Source of the DNA: Kluyvera ascorbata ATCC 33433
GTDB lineage: Bacteria; Pseudomonadota; Gammaproteobacteria; Enterobacterales; Enterobacteriaceae
Length of the DNA: 51,989 nucleotides
Reading direction: 5' to 3'
Assembly (NCBI RefSeq): GCF_000735365.1
Contig: NZ_JMPL01000021.1
Location: 1-51,989, forward strand
In this document: in pieces, positions 8,834-18,392 of the stretch
Layout of the letters: every line of letters starts with the position of its first letter
Numbering within the stretch: the stretch's first letter is position 1
Translations under genes and position numbers: made by a program
Notes under the pieces: generated by a model
The model's input: the letters and a program-made list of their open reading frames with translations, nothing else
Databases searched by the model: none
What the model was told of the DNA's origin: nothing

Positions 8834-10054
8834 ATGTTGAATGTCACCAACGTGTCCTCCGTACCGAAAAACTCCCGCCTGATGTTAACCGTCGGGCTTT
8901 GCTTTTTAGTTGCCCTGATGGAAGGGCTGGATTTACAGGCCGCGGGCATTGCGGCAGTGGGTATCGCCCAGGCGTTTGGCCTGGATAAAATGCAGATGGG
9001 CTGGATTTTCAGCGCCGGAATCCTTGGGCTCTTGCCTGGCGCGCTTGGCGGTGGAATGCTGGCCGACCGTTATGGTCGCAAAAAAGTCCTGCTTGGTTCG
9101 ATGGTGCTGTTTGGCCTGTTTTCAATTGTGACCGCGCTGGCATGGGATTTTCACTCGCTGGTATTTGCTCGTTTGATGACGGGTGCAGGGCTTGGTGCGG
9201 CGCTGCCAAACCTGATTGCCCTAACGTCTGAAGCCGCTGGCCCCCGTTTTCGCGGTACGGCGGTGAGCCTGATGTACTGCGGCGTACCGATTGGTGCGGC
9301 AATGGCCGCGGCGATGGGGTTTAGCGGCCTGACGCAAGCCTGGCAGACCATTTTTTGGGTCGGCGGCGTGGTGCCTTTGCTGTTGGTTCCGCTATTAATG
9401 TCCCGTTTGCCGGAGTCGCAGGCGTTCAGCAGCCAGCAGCAGAAATCACCCGCACCGCTGCGGGCTATCTTTGCTACCGGTACCTCTTCCGCCACGCTGC
9501 TCTTATGGCTGTGCTATTTCTTTACGCTGTTGGTGGTCTACATGTTGATCAACTGGTTGCCCATGCTATTGGTCGATCAGGGCTTTAGCCGTCCACAGGC
9601 TTCTGGCGTCATGTTTGCGCTGCAAATCGGCGCCGCTTTGGGCACCCTGATGTTGGGGGCGCTGATGGACAAACTCAGCCCTCTCAAAATGTCATTGCTG
9701 ATTTATTGCGGCATGCTGGCGTCGTTGATTTCATTGGGGGCCGCGAGCTCTTTCGGTGCCATGATTGCCGCCGGATTCGTTGCAGGAATGTTCGCGACCG
9801 GCGGGCAGTGCGTGCTGTATGCGCTGGCACCATTGTTCTATCGCACCGAAATCCGTGCCACCGGCGTCGGTACTGCCGTCGCGGTAGGGCGTCTGGGGGC
9901 GATGAGCGGACCGCTGCTGGCGGGTAAAATGCTGGCGCTGGGTACGGGCACCGTCGGTGTTATGGCCGCTTCCGCACCGGGCATTGTGCTGGCGGGCGTG
10001 GCGGTGTTCTGGCTGATGAACCGGCATCAGCGCCGAGAGTCGGTAGCGCGGTAA
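8834..10054 (+). CDS. mhpT: MFS transporter for 3-(3-hydroxyphenyl)propionate
   Basis: A 406-residue major facilitator of the aromatic acid:H+ symporter family with about twelve membrane segments. It is the 3-hydroxyphenylpropionate uptake protein of the mhp system. The loop motif GGMLADRYGRKK near residue 77 is the MFS signature, and ALMEGLDLQAAG in the first helix is typical of aromatic-acid symporters. It aligns end to end with E. coli MhpT. AAGAAGG precedes the ATG. The 114-base gap from mhpE holds a hairpin but no clear separate promoter. Confidence 0.95.
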   Translation: MLNVTNVSSVPKNSRLMLTVGLCFLVALMEGLDLQAAGIAAVGIAQAFGLDKMQMGWIFSAGILGLLPGALGGGMLADRYGRKKVLLGSMVLFGLFSIVTALAWDFHSLVFARLMTGAGLGAALPNLIALTSEAAGPRFRGTAVSLMYCGVPIGAAMAAAMGFSGLTQAWQTIFWVGGVVPLLLVPLLMSRLPESQAFSSQQQKSPAPLRAIFATGTSSATLLLWLCYFFTLLVVYMLINWLPMLLVDQGFSRPQASGVMFALQIGAALGTLMLGALMDKLSPLKMSLLIYCGMLASLISLGAASSFGAMIAAGFVAGMFATGGQCVLYALAPLFYRTEIRATGVGTAVAVGRLGAMSGPLLAGKMLALGTGTVGVMAASAPGIVLAGVAVFWLMNRHQRRESVAR

Positions 10055-10156
10055 ACGGCATTTTTTTGTGTTTATGGCATAAAAAGCACAGTCATACCGG
10101 GAAAACCGTTCCTATACTGTCGGTCACATTCATCATGATGATACAGGCAGGACGTT

Positions 10157-11023
10157 ATGACCCGTTACACTACGTTTTCCCTTGGTTCTCAATTTGTGAA
10201 TCGCCTCGGTTACGGGGCGATGCAGCTGGCGGGGCCAGGCGTATTTGGTCCACCGAAAGACCGACATGCCGCCATCTCCGTGTTACGCGAAGCGCTGGCG
10301 CTCGGCGTCAACCATATCGACACCAGCGACTTCTACGGTCCACACGTTACTAACCAGATTATTCGTGAAGCGCTGCATCCTTATGCCGACGATCTGGTGA
10401 TCGTGACCAAAATTGGTGCCCGTCGTGATGATAAAGGGGGCTGGCTGCCGGCGTTTTCCGCCGAGGAATTAAAGCAGGCGGTGCACGATAACCTGCGCAA
10501 CCTCGGGCTTGATGCGCTGGATGTGGTGAATATGCGTGTGATGATTGGCGACGGTCATGCTCCGTGTGAAGGCTCTATTGAAGCCAGCGTTAGCGTACTC
10601 GCCGAGCTGCAACAGCAGGGGCTTATCAAGCATATTGGGGTCAGTAACGTTACGCCAACGCAGGTGGCCGAGGCACGCAAAATCGCCAATATTGTCTGCG
10701 TGCAAAATGAGTACAACATTGCCCACCGCCGCGATGATGAACTGATTGATACGCTGGCGCGCGACGGTATCGCCTATGTGCCTTACTTCCCGCTGGGCGG
10801 TTTCTCACCGCTACAATCCTCCGCGCTGAACGAGGTCGCTAGTTCGCTGAACGCCACGCCGATGCAGGTGGCGCTGGCCTGGCTGCTGCACCGTTCGCCC
10901 AATATTCTGCTGATCCCCGGTACTTCTTCAGTCACGCATCTGCAGGAGAATATGGCTGCGGGTCAGTTGACCTTACCTGAGGATGCGCTGGCGACGCTCG
11001 ACGGCATTGCGGCTCGCGCATAA
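10157..11023 (+). CDS. pdxI: Aldo/keto reductase PdxI (YdbC), pyridoxal reductase
   Basis: A 288-residue aldo/keto reductase closely resembling E. coli YdbC, now named PdxI, an NADPH-dependent pyridoxal reductase of vitamin B6 salvage. Asp55, Tyr60 (in DTSDFYGPH) and Lys85 (VTKIGAR) form most of the AKR tetrad. Where most AKRs carry the fourth residue, His, this protein reads LDVVNMRV, as I recall for YdbC. ydbC is also near azoR in E. coli, so the position supports the name. A TATACT at 10113-10118 may be its -10 box. The next gene starts 11 bases downstream. Confidence 0.85.
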   Translation: MTRYTTFSLGSQFVNRLGYGAMQLAGPGVFGPPKDRHAAISVLREALALGVNHIDTSDFYGPHVTNQIIREALHPYADDLVIVTKIGARRDDKGGWLPAFSAEELKQAVHDNLRNLGLDALDVVNMRVMIGDGHAPCEGSIEASVSVLAELQQQGLIKHIGVSNVTPTQVAEARKIANIVCVQNEYNIAHRRDDELIDTLARDGIAYVPYFPLGGFSPLQSSALNEVASSLNATPMQVALAWLLHRSPNILLIPGTSSVTHLQENMAAGQLTLPEDALATLDGIAARA

Positions 11024-11034
11024 CGGGAGGCTTA

Positions 11035-11442
11035 ATGAGCGACAAACGTTCCGCCCAGTGCCACTGCGGTGCGGTGGCTTTCACCGTCGTGCTTAGCGAT
11101 GGACTCAATACCGCCCGCCGCTGCAACTGCTCCTACTGCCGTATGCGCGGTGCGGTTGCGGTTTCTGCGCCGTTGTCCGGCATCGAGATTCTACGCGGGC
11201 AGGATAAATTGACGGAGTATCGCTTTAATACTGGCGAAGCCGTTCATTTTTTCTGTTCGGTGTGCGGGATTTATACCTTCCATCAGCGGCGCTCGAATCC
11301 TCAGCAATACGGGATTAACGTTGCCTGTCTCGAGGGCGTTTCGCCGTTTGACTTTGCCTGCGTGGAAGTTCATGACGGTATTCACCATCCGAAAGATGGC
11401 GGCGGTGGCATAGCGGGATATTTACGCTTCGACAAAAAGTAG
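11035..11442 (+). CDS. GFA-family (Mss4-like fold) zinc protein
   Basis: A 135-residue protein of the glutathione-dependent formaldehyde-activating enzyme (GFA) family. Its zinc-binding cysteines are visible as CHCGAV near residue 9, CNCSYC near residue 30 and CSVCG near residue 77. The family includes the enzyme that speeds formation of S-hydroxymethylglutathione, but most members have no proven reaction. It lies 11 bases after pdxI with a strong GGGAGG, so the two are probably cotranscribed. Its stop codon is part of a repeat element. A link to frmRA, 20 kb away, is possible but not shown. Confidence 0.8.
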   Translation: MSDKRSAQCHCGAVAFTVVLSDGLNTARRCNCSYCRMRGAVAVSAPLSGIEILRGQDKLTEYRFNTGEAVHFFCSVCGIYTFHQRRSNPQQYGINVACLEGVSPFDFACVEVHDGIHHPKDGGGGIAGYLRFDKK

Positions 11443-11515
11443 CCCAGACGAGGCGGTACGGCGACTCTGGGGGGCTCGGAGCCAGTCCCGGCGGCGCTGC
11501 GCTTGGCCGGGCTAC
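11439..11515. repeat. GTAGCCC-type intergenic repeat
   Basis: The element begins GTAGCCC (11439-11445) and ends GGGCTAC (11509-11515), with internal imperfect stems including CCCGGC/GCCGGG. The TAG stop of the GFA gene (11440-11442) lies inside the first repeat unit. Confidence 0.6.
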
Positions 11516-11523
11516 AAAAAAGA

Positions 11524-11549
11524 AAACCCTGCTTATGAGCAGGGTTTTT
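11524..11549. terminator. Bidirectional terminator between the GFA gene and azoR
   Basis: AAACCCTGCT and AGCAGGGTTT pair around a short loop, flanked by an A-run and a T-run, so it can serve both convergent genes. Confidence 0.8.
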
Positions 11550-11565
11550 GTATTGCTGGGGGCGA

Positions 11566-12225
<660 letters not shown>

Positions 12226-12367
12226 TCACAATCCTGCCACAGAGATAGCGCAATATATCGAATCCTATATTCAGTTTTTTTGAACAAGGCTCGAAATGCG
12301 CAAGTGTGGTATGCTATGACGATTCTTTATGAGAGCTTTTCCCGGCAGTGCGCTGCCCAATAAGACT

Positions 12368-15300
12368 ATGACAGAACAACAAAAAATCACCTTTGCGATG
12401 CTCAGTCAGCGCCTTGACGCGCTGACTCTGCGGGATAAACAGCGCTTTGCCCGCCGATTACACGGCGTTAAGAAGGTTAAAAATCCTGAAGCACAACAGG
12501 CCATTTACCAGGAGATGGCGCAGGAAATTGAACAGGCAGCCGGTAAGGTTGTGCTGCGTGAAGCGGCGCGTCCGGTGATTGAGTACCCGGAAAACCTGCC
12601 GGTTAGCCAGAAGAAACAAGACATCCTCAACGCCGTGCGTGACCACCAGGTGGTGATCGTCGCCGGGGAAACCGGGTCGGGTAAAACCACCCAGTTGCCG
12701 AAAATCTGCATGGAATTGGGGCGCGGCATAAAAGGGCTGATTGGCCATACCCAGCCGCGTCGTCTGGCGGCGCGCACCGTGGCTAACCGTATTGCTGAAG
12801 AGCTGAAAACCGAGCCGGGCGGCTGCATTGGCTACAAGGTTCGCTTTAGCGATCACGTCAGCGACAACACCATGGTCAAGTTGATGACCGACGGTATTCT
12901 ACTGGCGGAAATCCAGCAGGACCGCCTGCTGATGCAGTACGACACCATCATTATCGATGAAGCGCACGAACGTAGCCTCAACATCGACTTCCTGCTCGGC
13001 TACCTGAAAGAACTGCTGCCGCGTCGCCCGGATCTCAAGGTGATCATCACCTCGGCGACCATCGACCCGGAACGTTTCTCGCGCCACTTTAATAATGCGC
13101 CGATTATCGAAGTGTCCGGCCGCACCTATCCGGTTGATGTGCGTTACCGTCCGATTGTTGAAGATGCGGACGACACCGAGCGCGACCAGCTACAGGCGAT
13201 TTTCGACGCCGTCGATGAATTGGGGCAGGAAGGGCCAGGCGATATCTTAATCTTTATGAGCGGTGAGCGAGAAATCCGCGATACCGCCGATGCGCTAAGC
13301 AAACGCGACCTGCGCCATACCGAGATCCTGCCGCTCTACGCCCGCTTATCGAACAGCGAGCAGAATCGCGTCTTCCAGTCGCACAGCGGACGGCGCATCG
13401 TGCTCGCCACCAACGTGGCAGAAACCTCGCTGACGGTACCGGGCATCAAGTATGTGATTGACCCAGGCACGGCGCGTATCAGCCGCTATAGCTATCGCAC
13501 CAAAGTGCAGCGTCTGCCGATCGAGCCGGTTTCTCAGGCTTCCGCGAACCAGCGTAAAGGCCGCTGTGGTCGCGTATCGGAAGGTATCTGTATTCGTCTG
13601 TATTCCGAAGATGACTTCCTGTCGCGCCCTGAGTTTACCGACCCGGAAATCCTGCGTACCAACCTGGCGTCCGTTATTCTGCAAATGACCGCGCTGGGCT
13701 TGGGCGATATCGCCGCGTTCCCATTCGTCGAAGCGCCGGATAAACGCAATATTCAGGACGGCGTGCGCCTGCTCGAAGAGCTGGGCGCTATCACCACCGA
13801 TGAACAGGCAACTGCCTACAAGCTGACGCCACAGGGCCGCCAGCTCAGCCAGTTGCCGGTCGACCCGCGTCTGGCGCGCATGGTGCTGGAAGCGCAGAAA
13901 CACGGCTGCGTGCGTGAAGCAATGATTATCACGTCGGCGCTCTCTATCCAGGACCCGCGTGAACGTCCGATGGACAAACAGCAGGCGTCCGATGAAAAGC
14001 ATCGCCGCTTCCACGACAAAGAGTCAGATTTTATGGCCTTTGTGAACCTATGGAACTACCTCGGCGAGCAGCAAAAAGCGCTATCGTCAAACCAGTTCCG
14101 CCGCCAGTGCAAGCTCGATTTCCTTAACTACCTACGCGTGCGTGAGTGGCAGGACATCTACACCCAGCTTCGCCAGGTGGTGAAAGAACTGGGTATTCCG
14201 GTAAACAGCGAACCGGCGGAGTACCGTGAAATTCATATTTCACTGCTGACCGGTCTGCTGTCGCACATCGGGATGAAAGATACCGACAAGCAGGAATTCA
14301 CCGGTGCGCGTAACGCGCGCTTCTCCATCTTCCCGGGCTCAGGGCTGTTTAAGAAGCCGCCTAAATGGACGATGGTTGCCGAACTGGTCGAAACCAGCCG
14401 CCTGTGGGGGCGCATTGCCGCGCGTATCGACCCGGAATGGGTAGAGCCGGTGGCGCAGCATCTGATCAAACGTTCCTACAGTGAACCGCACTGGGAACGG
14501 GCGCAGGGCGCGGTGATGGCGACCGAGAAAGTCACCGTCTACGGCCTGCCCATTGTGGCCGCGCGTAAGGTTAACTACAGCCAGATTGACCCGGCGCTGT
14601 GCCGCGAGCTGTTTATCCGCCACGCGCTGGTGGAAGGCGACTGGCAGACGCGTCACGCCTTCTTCCGCGACAACCTCAAGCTGCGCGCTGAAATTGAAGA
14701 GCTGGAAAATAAATCACGTCGCCGTGATATCCTGGTGGATGACGAGACGATGTTTGAGTTCTACGACCAGCGCATCAGCCACGAAGTGATTTCCGCGCGC
14801 CATTTTGATAAGTGGTGGAAGCAGGCGAGCCGTGAAACGCCGGATCTGCTCAATTTCGAAAAGAGCATGCTGATTAAAGAAGGGGCGGAGCAGGTCAGCA
14901 AGCTGGACTACCCGAACTTCTGGCATCAGGGCAACCTGAAGCTGCGTCTTACCTATCAGTTCGAGCCGGGAGCCGATGCCGATGGCGTAACGGTGCACAT
15001 TCCGCTGCCGCTGTTAAACCAGGTGGAAGAGGCCGGTTTTGAGTGGCAGATCCCGGGGCTGCGCCGTGAGCTGATTATCGCGCTGATTAAATCGCTGCCG
15101 AAACCGGTGCGCCGTAACTTTGTGCCTGCGCCGAACTACGCCGAAGCCTTCTTAGGCCGCGCCACGCCGCTGGAACTGCCTCTGCTGGATTCGCTGGAGC
15201 GTGAACTGCGCCGGATGACCGGCGTTACCGTCGACCGCGAAGCCTGGCAGTGGGATCAGGTGCCCGATCACCTGAAAATCAGCTTCCGCGTGGTGGACGA

Positions 15301-16270
15301 TAAAAACAAGAAGCTTCAGGAAGGGCGCTCACTTCAGGCGTTGAAAGATACGCTGAAGGGCAAAGTACAGGAGACGCTGTCGGCGGTCGCCGACGACGGT
15401 ATCGAGCAAAACGGGCTGCATATCTGGAGCTTTGGTGACCTGCCTGATCGCTACGAGCAGAAGCGCGGCAATTACAAGGTGAAAGCCTGGCCGGCGCTGG
15501 TGGACGAGCGTGACAGCGTGGCCATCAAGCTGTTTGATAACCAACTGGAACAGCAGCAGGCAATGTGGCGCGGCTTGCGCCGTCTACTGTTGCTGAATAT
15601 TCCGTCGCCGATTAAGTATCTGCACGAGAAGCTGCCGAACAAGGCAAAACTGGGGCTCTACTTCAACCCGTATGGCAAGGTGCTTGACCTGATTGACGAC
15701 TGTATCTCCTGCGGCGTGGACAAGCTGATCGACGAGGCGGGCGGGCCGGTGTGGAGCGAAGCGGGCTTCGCTGCCCTGCATGAAAAGGTACGCGCTAATC
15801 TCAATGAAACGGTGGTGGAGATTGCCAAACAGGTTGAGCAAATTCTGACGGCAGTGTTTAACATCAACAAACGTCTGAAAGGCCGCGTGGACATGACCAT
15901 GGCGCTGGGGCTATCGGACATTAAGGCGCAGATGAACGGCCTGGTATACCGTGGCTTCGTTACCGGCAACGGTTTCCGTCGCCTGGGCGATACGCTGCGT
16001 TATTTGCAGGCGATTGAAAAACGTCTGGAGAAAATGGCTGTTGACCCGCATCGCGACCGCGCGCAGATGCTGAAAGTGGACAGCGTCCAACAGGCCTGGC
16101 AGCAGTGGTTGAACAAGCTGCCACCATCGCGTCGTGAAGATGATGATGTGAAGGAAATCCGCTGGATGATTGAAGAGCTGCGCGTGAGCTTCTTTGCTCA
16201 ACAGTTGGGTACGCCGTATCCGATTTCGGATAAACGTATCCTGCAAGCGATGGAGCAGATTGTCGCCTGA
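12368..16270 (+). CDS. hrpA: ATP-dependent RNA helicase HrpA
   Basis: A 1300-residue DEAH-box RNA helicase, the same length as E. coli HrpA. Work in E. coli links it to mRNA processing and rescue of stalled ribosomes. Walker A is GETGSGKTT (residues 100-108) and the DEAH box lies at 197-200. A helicase C domain follows with QASANQRKGRCGR, then HA2/OB-type domains and the long family-specific C terminus. The frame opens at 12329, but the ATG at 12368 (MTEQQKITF) matches the E. coli start. Large antisense frames over this gene are shadows of its codon pattern. Confidence 0.97.
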   Translation: MTEQQKITFAMLSQRLDALTLRDKQRFARRLHGVKKVKNPEAQQAIYQEMAQEIEQAAGKVVLREAARPVIEYPENLPVSQKKQDILNAVRDHQVVIVAGETGSGKTTQLPKICMELGRGIKGLIGHTQPRRLAARTVANRIAEELKTEPGGCIGYKVRFSDHVSDNTMVKLMTDGILLAEIQQDRLLMQYDTIIIDEAHERSLNIDFLLGYLKELLPRRPDLKVIITSATIDPERFSRHFNNAPIIEVSGRTYPVDVRYRPIVEDADDTERDQLQAIFDAVDELGQEGPGDILIFMSGEREIRDTADALSKRDLRHTEILPLYARLSNSEQNRVFQSHSGRRIVLATNVAETSLTVPGIKYVIDPGTARISRYSYRTKVQRLPIEPVSQASANQRKGRCGRVSEGICIRLYSEDDFLSRPEFTDPEILRTNLASVILQMTALGLGDIAAFPFVEAPDKRNIQDGVRLLEELGAITTDEQATAYKLTPQGRQLSQLPVDPRLARMVLEAQKHGCVREAMIITSALSIQDPRERPMDKQQASDEKHRRFHDKESDFMAFVNLWNYLGEQQKALSSNQFRRQCKLDFLNYLRVREWQDIYTQLRQVVKELGIPVNSEPAEYREIHISLLTGLLSHIGMKDTDKQEFTGARNARFSIFPGSGLFKKPPKWTMVAELVETSRLWGRIAARIDPEWVEPVAQHLIKRSYSEPHWERAQGAVMATEKVTVYGLPIVAARKVNYSQIDPALCRELFIRHALVEGDWQTRHAFFRDNLKLRAEIEELENKSRRRDILVDDETMFEFYDQRISHEVISARHFDKWWKQASRETPDLLNFEKSMLIKEGAEQVSKLDYPNFWHQGNLKLRLTYQFEPGADADGVTVHIPLPLLNQVEEAGFEWQIPGLRRELIIALIKSLPKPVRRNFVPAPNYAEAFLGRATPLELPLLDSLERELRRMTGVTVDREAWQWDQVPDHLKISFRVVDDKNKKLQEGRSLQALKDTLKGKVQETLSAVADDGIEQNGLHIWSFGDLPDRYEQKRGNYKVKAWPALVDERDSVAIKLFDNQLEQQQAMWRGLRRLLLLNIPSPIKYLHEKLPNKAKLGLYFNPYGKVLDLIDDCISCGVDKLIDEAGGPVWSEAGFAALHEKVRANLNETVVEIAKQVEQILTAVFNINKRLKGRVDMTMALGLSDIKAQMNGLVYRGFVTGNGFRRLGDTLRYLQAIEKRLEKMAVDPHRDRAQMLKVDSVQQAWQQWLNKLPPSRREDDDVKEIRWMIEELRVSFFAQQLGTPYPISDKRILQAMEQIVA

Positions 16271-16288
16271 TCCCGGCGGCAAATTAGC

Positions 16289-16321
16289 TGTAGCCCGGGC
16301 GAGGCGTATGCCGACCCCGGG
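16289..16321. repeat. GTAGCCCGG-type repeat
   Basis: GTAGCCCGGGCGAGGCG followed by CCGACCCCGGGG, an imperfect palindrome between hrpA and the convergent methyltransferase; the same family as the copies at 11439 and 26602. Confidence 0.5.
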
Positions 16322-16334
16322 GCTTCACCGCGCT

Positions 16335-16994
16335 CTACGCGTTCACCCACGCCAACGTAAATCCATCCCACCCCTTAATCCCGACCGTTTGCAGCGCCGT
16401 GACCGTCAGGCGCGGGTCGTTATGCATCATCTCTATAAACCGGCGCACGCCCTGCACGCGGGCGTCGGTGCTGTTGGGGTTGGTCACCTCACCATCGCGC
16501 ACCACGTTATCGCCGATAATCAACGTCCCCGGGCGAGAATATTTCAACGCCCATTGCAGGTAATAAGGGTTATTCGGCTTATCCGCATCAATAAAAATCA
16601 CGTCAAACGGCGCGGCATCTTCAAGCGTCGCCAGTGAATCCAGCGCCGGGCCTTCGCGCAGCGTCACCACCTTATCAAGCCCGGCGAGGGTGATATTCTC
16701 CCGCGCCACGCGGGCGTGCAGCGGGTCGGCTTCGAGGGTGATTAACCGCCCGCCCGGGGGCAGTTCGCGTGCCATCCAGATGGTGCTGTACGCGCCGAGC
16801 GTTCCTATTTCCAGAACTGACTTCGCGCCCACCATGCGCATAAACAGCGCCAGCAGTTGCCCTTGATTGGCCGCCACATCGTGCGCGGGTAGTCCGTTTC
16901 GCTGGTTGTTTTCCAGCACGAGAGACAGCACGGTATCGCCGGGAATCAGGTTCTCTATCAAATAATTATCAACATCTGACCACTGTTTTTGCAT
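16335..16994 (-). CDS. SAM-dependent O-methyltransferase (CCoAOMT family)
   Basis: A 219-residue class I methyltransferase of the catechol/caffeoyl-CoA O-methyltransferase family. The SAM-binding segment VLEIGTLGAYSTIWMA lies near residues 60-75, followed by LEADPLHARVA and the metal-binding FIDADKPNN near residue 134, which fits methylation of a catechol hydroxyl with a divalent cation. AAGGGG precedes the ATG. It starts only 21 bases after the efflux operon on the same strand, so it may be its last gene. The natural substrate is not known from sequence. Confidence 0.82.
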   Translation of the reverse strand: MQKQWSDVDNYLIENLIPGDTVLSLVLENNQRNGLPAHDVAANQGQLLALFMRMVGAKSVLEIGTLGAYSTIWMARELPPGGRLITLEADPLHARVARENITLAGLDKVVTLREGPALDSLATLEDAAPFDVIFIDADKPNNPYYLQWALKYSRPGTLIIGDNVVRDGEVTNPNSTDARVQGVRRFIEMMHNDPRLTVTALQTVGIKGWDGFTLAWVNA

Positions 16995-17015
16995 TGTGAC
17001 ACCCCTTAGGATTTG

Positions 17016-18392
17016 TCAGCCTGACAGCGAAGACCAGCCGCCTCCGAGCGACCGGTAAAGATCGATTTGCGCCAGTAGCAGATTGTTTTTCACCTGCACC
17101 ACGCTGATTTGTGTTGAGAACAAGGTACGCTGCGCATCCAGCACATCAAGATAGGAAGAGTAACCGTTGTTATAGCGGTTCTGCGCAATACGCAGCGTCT
17201 CTTGCGCCACCTCTTCTTGTCCCTGGAGTTCGCTGAGCTGCTCGCCATAGCGGGTGATGGCATCGAGGCTATCGTTAACCTCTTTAAACGCGCTGCGCAC
17301 CGTTTTTTCATAGCTGTACAGCGCCTGGTTGCGCTGCGCCATCGACACGTCCACCTGGGCATTCAGCGCCTGACGGTTGAGCAGTGGCGCCAGAATGCTG
17401 CCGCCGATGCTCCAGAGCCGCAGCGGGTTATCGAGCAGGTCTGGCAGAGTTCGGTCTTGTAAACTGCCGGTTGCCGTCAGATTTATCGAAGGCAGCAGTT
17501 GTGCCTTTGAGGATGCCAGAGTGGCATCGGCGGCGAGCAGCTGGCGCTGGGCCTGAGCAATATCGGGACGGCGATTAAGCAGCGTAGAAGGCAGTTGCGA
17601 CGGTAGCGAAAGCGGAGTCAGTTTATCAAACGCGTTGCGTTTAACGTCGCCAGGATTATTGCCAAGCAGCACGCTCAGCGCGTTCTCCTGCTGGGTGATT
17701 TGATGGCGCAGCAGCGGCACCTGAGCGCGGGTTGCGCGCAGTTCAGAATCGGCCTGCATCAGCTCAAGGCGGGAGGTGTAACCCGTTTCAAACTGTCTTT
17801 TCGCCAGCGTAAACGCGGCTTCCCGGGATTTCAGCGTCTGTTCCGTGACCTGGAGCTGTTCGTCGAGCGATAGCAGGGTGATATAGCCGACGGATACCGA
17901 GGTGGCGACCGTTAAAACCGCGGCGGCGGCGGCCGCTTTTTGTGCTTCCAGGCTTGCTTCGGCGGCCTCGGCGGCGCTGCGATTTGCCCCCCAGAGATCA
18001 ACATCGTAACTCGCGGTCAATCCGCCTTTATAGACCGTGCTGTGAATGGGCAAGCCCGTTGCGGCAGACTGGGCGCGAGCGCGCGTACCGCTCAGCCCGG
18101 CATCAAGAGTTGGGAACAGGCTGCTGTCGGCGGCGTAGGCGCGCGCCTGATATTCGTTTACCCGCTCGCGAGCGATCAGCACGTCGCTGTTGTAGCGCAG
18201 CGCCTGGTCAACGTACTGATTCAGCGCGCTGTCGTGAAAATTGCGCCACCATACGCCCTCAACCGGGCTCGTTGGGCCAATGTCGGCGCGCCAGGCAGCA
18301 GGAATGGTCAGCGTAGACTCGGCACGCTGCACGTCGGCGGACTGACAGCCAACCAGCGCGAGGGCCAGCGCAAGGGCGACGGGGCGGATCAT
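17016..18392 (-). CDS. NodT-family outer-membrane efflux lipoprotein
   Basis: A 458-residue outer-membrane factor of the TolC/OprM-NodT type. The signal peptide ends in a lipobox, LVGC (Cys16), so it is probably lipidated. Two repeated OMF domains follow, with RRPDIAQAQRQLLAADA and the typical long helices near residues 290-320. It is the exit duct of the tripartite pump encoded with the next two genes. Its start overlaps the HlyD stop as ATGA. Confidence 0.88.
   Translation of the reverse strand: MIRPVALALALALVGCQSADVQRAESTLTIPAAWRADIGPTSPVEGVWWRNFHDSALNQYVDQALRYNSDVLIARERVNEYQARAYAADSSLFPTLDAGLSGTRARAQSAATGLPIHSTVYKGGLTASYDVDLWGANRSAAEAAEASLEAQKAAAAAAVLTVATSVSVGYITLLSLDEQLQVTEQTLKSREAAFTLAKRQFETGYTSRLELMQADSELRATRAQVPLLRHQITQQENALSVLLGNNPGDVKRNAFDKLTPLSLPSQLPSTLLNRRPDIAQAQRQLLAADATLASSKAQLLPSINLTATGSLQDRTLPDLLDNPLRLWSIGGSILAPLLNRQALNAQVDVSMAQRNQALYSYEKTVRSAFKEVNDSLDAITRYGEQLSELQGQEEVAQETLRIAQNRYNNGYSSYLDVLDAQRTLFSTQISVVQVKNNLLLAQIDLYRSLGGGWSSLSG

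Noticed and set aside
12252-12271. AATATA...TATATT dyad between azoR and hrpA
   Set aside because: Short AT-only arms with an 8-base spacer are likely by chance in an AT-rich promoter region.
13346-14014. 222-codon frame on the minus strand
   Set aside because: It lies wholly inside hrpA and mirrors its codon pattern; no ribosome site and no recognisable protein.
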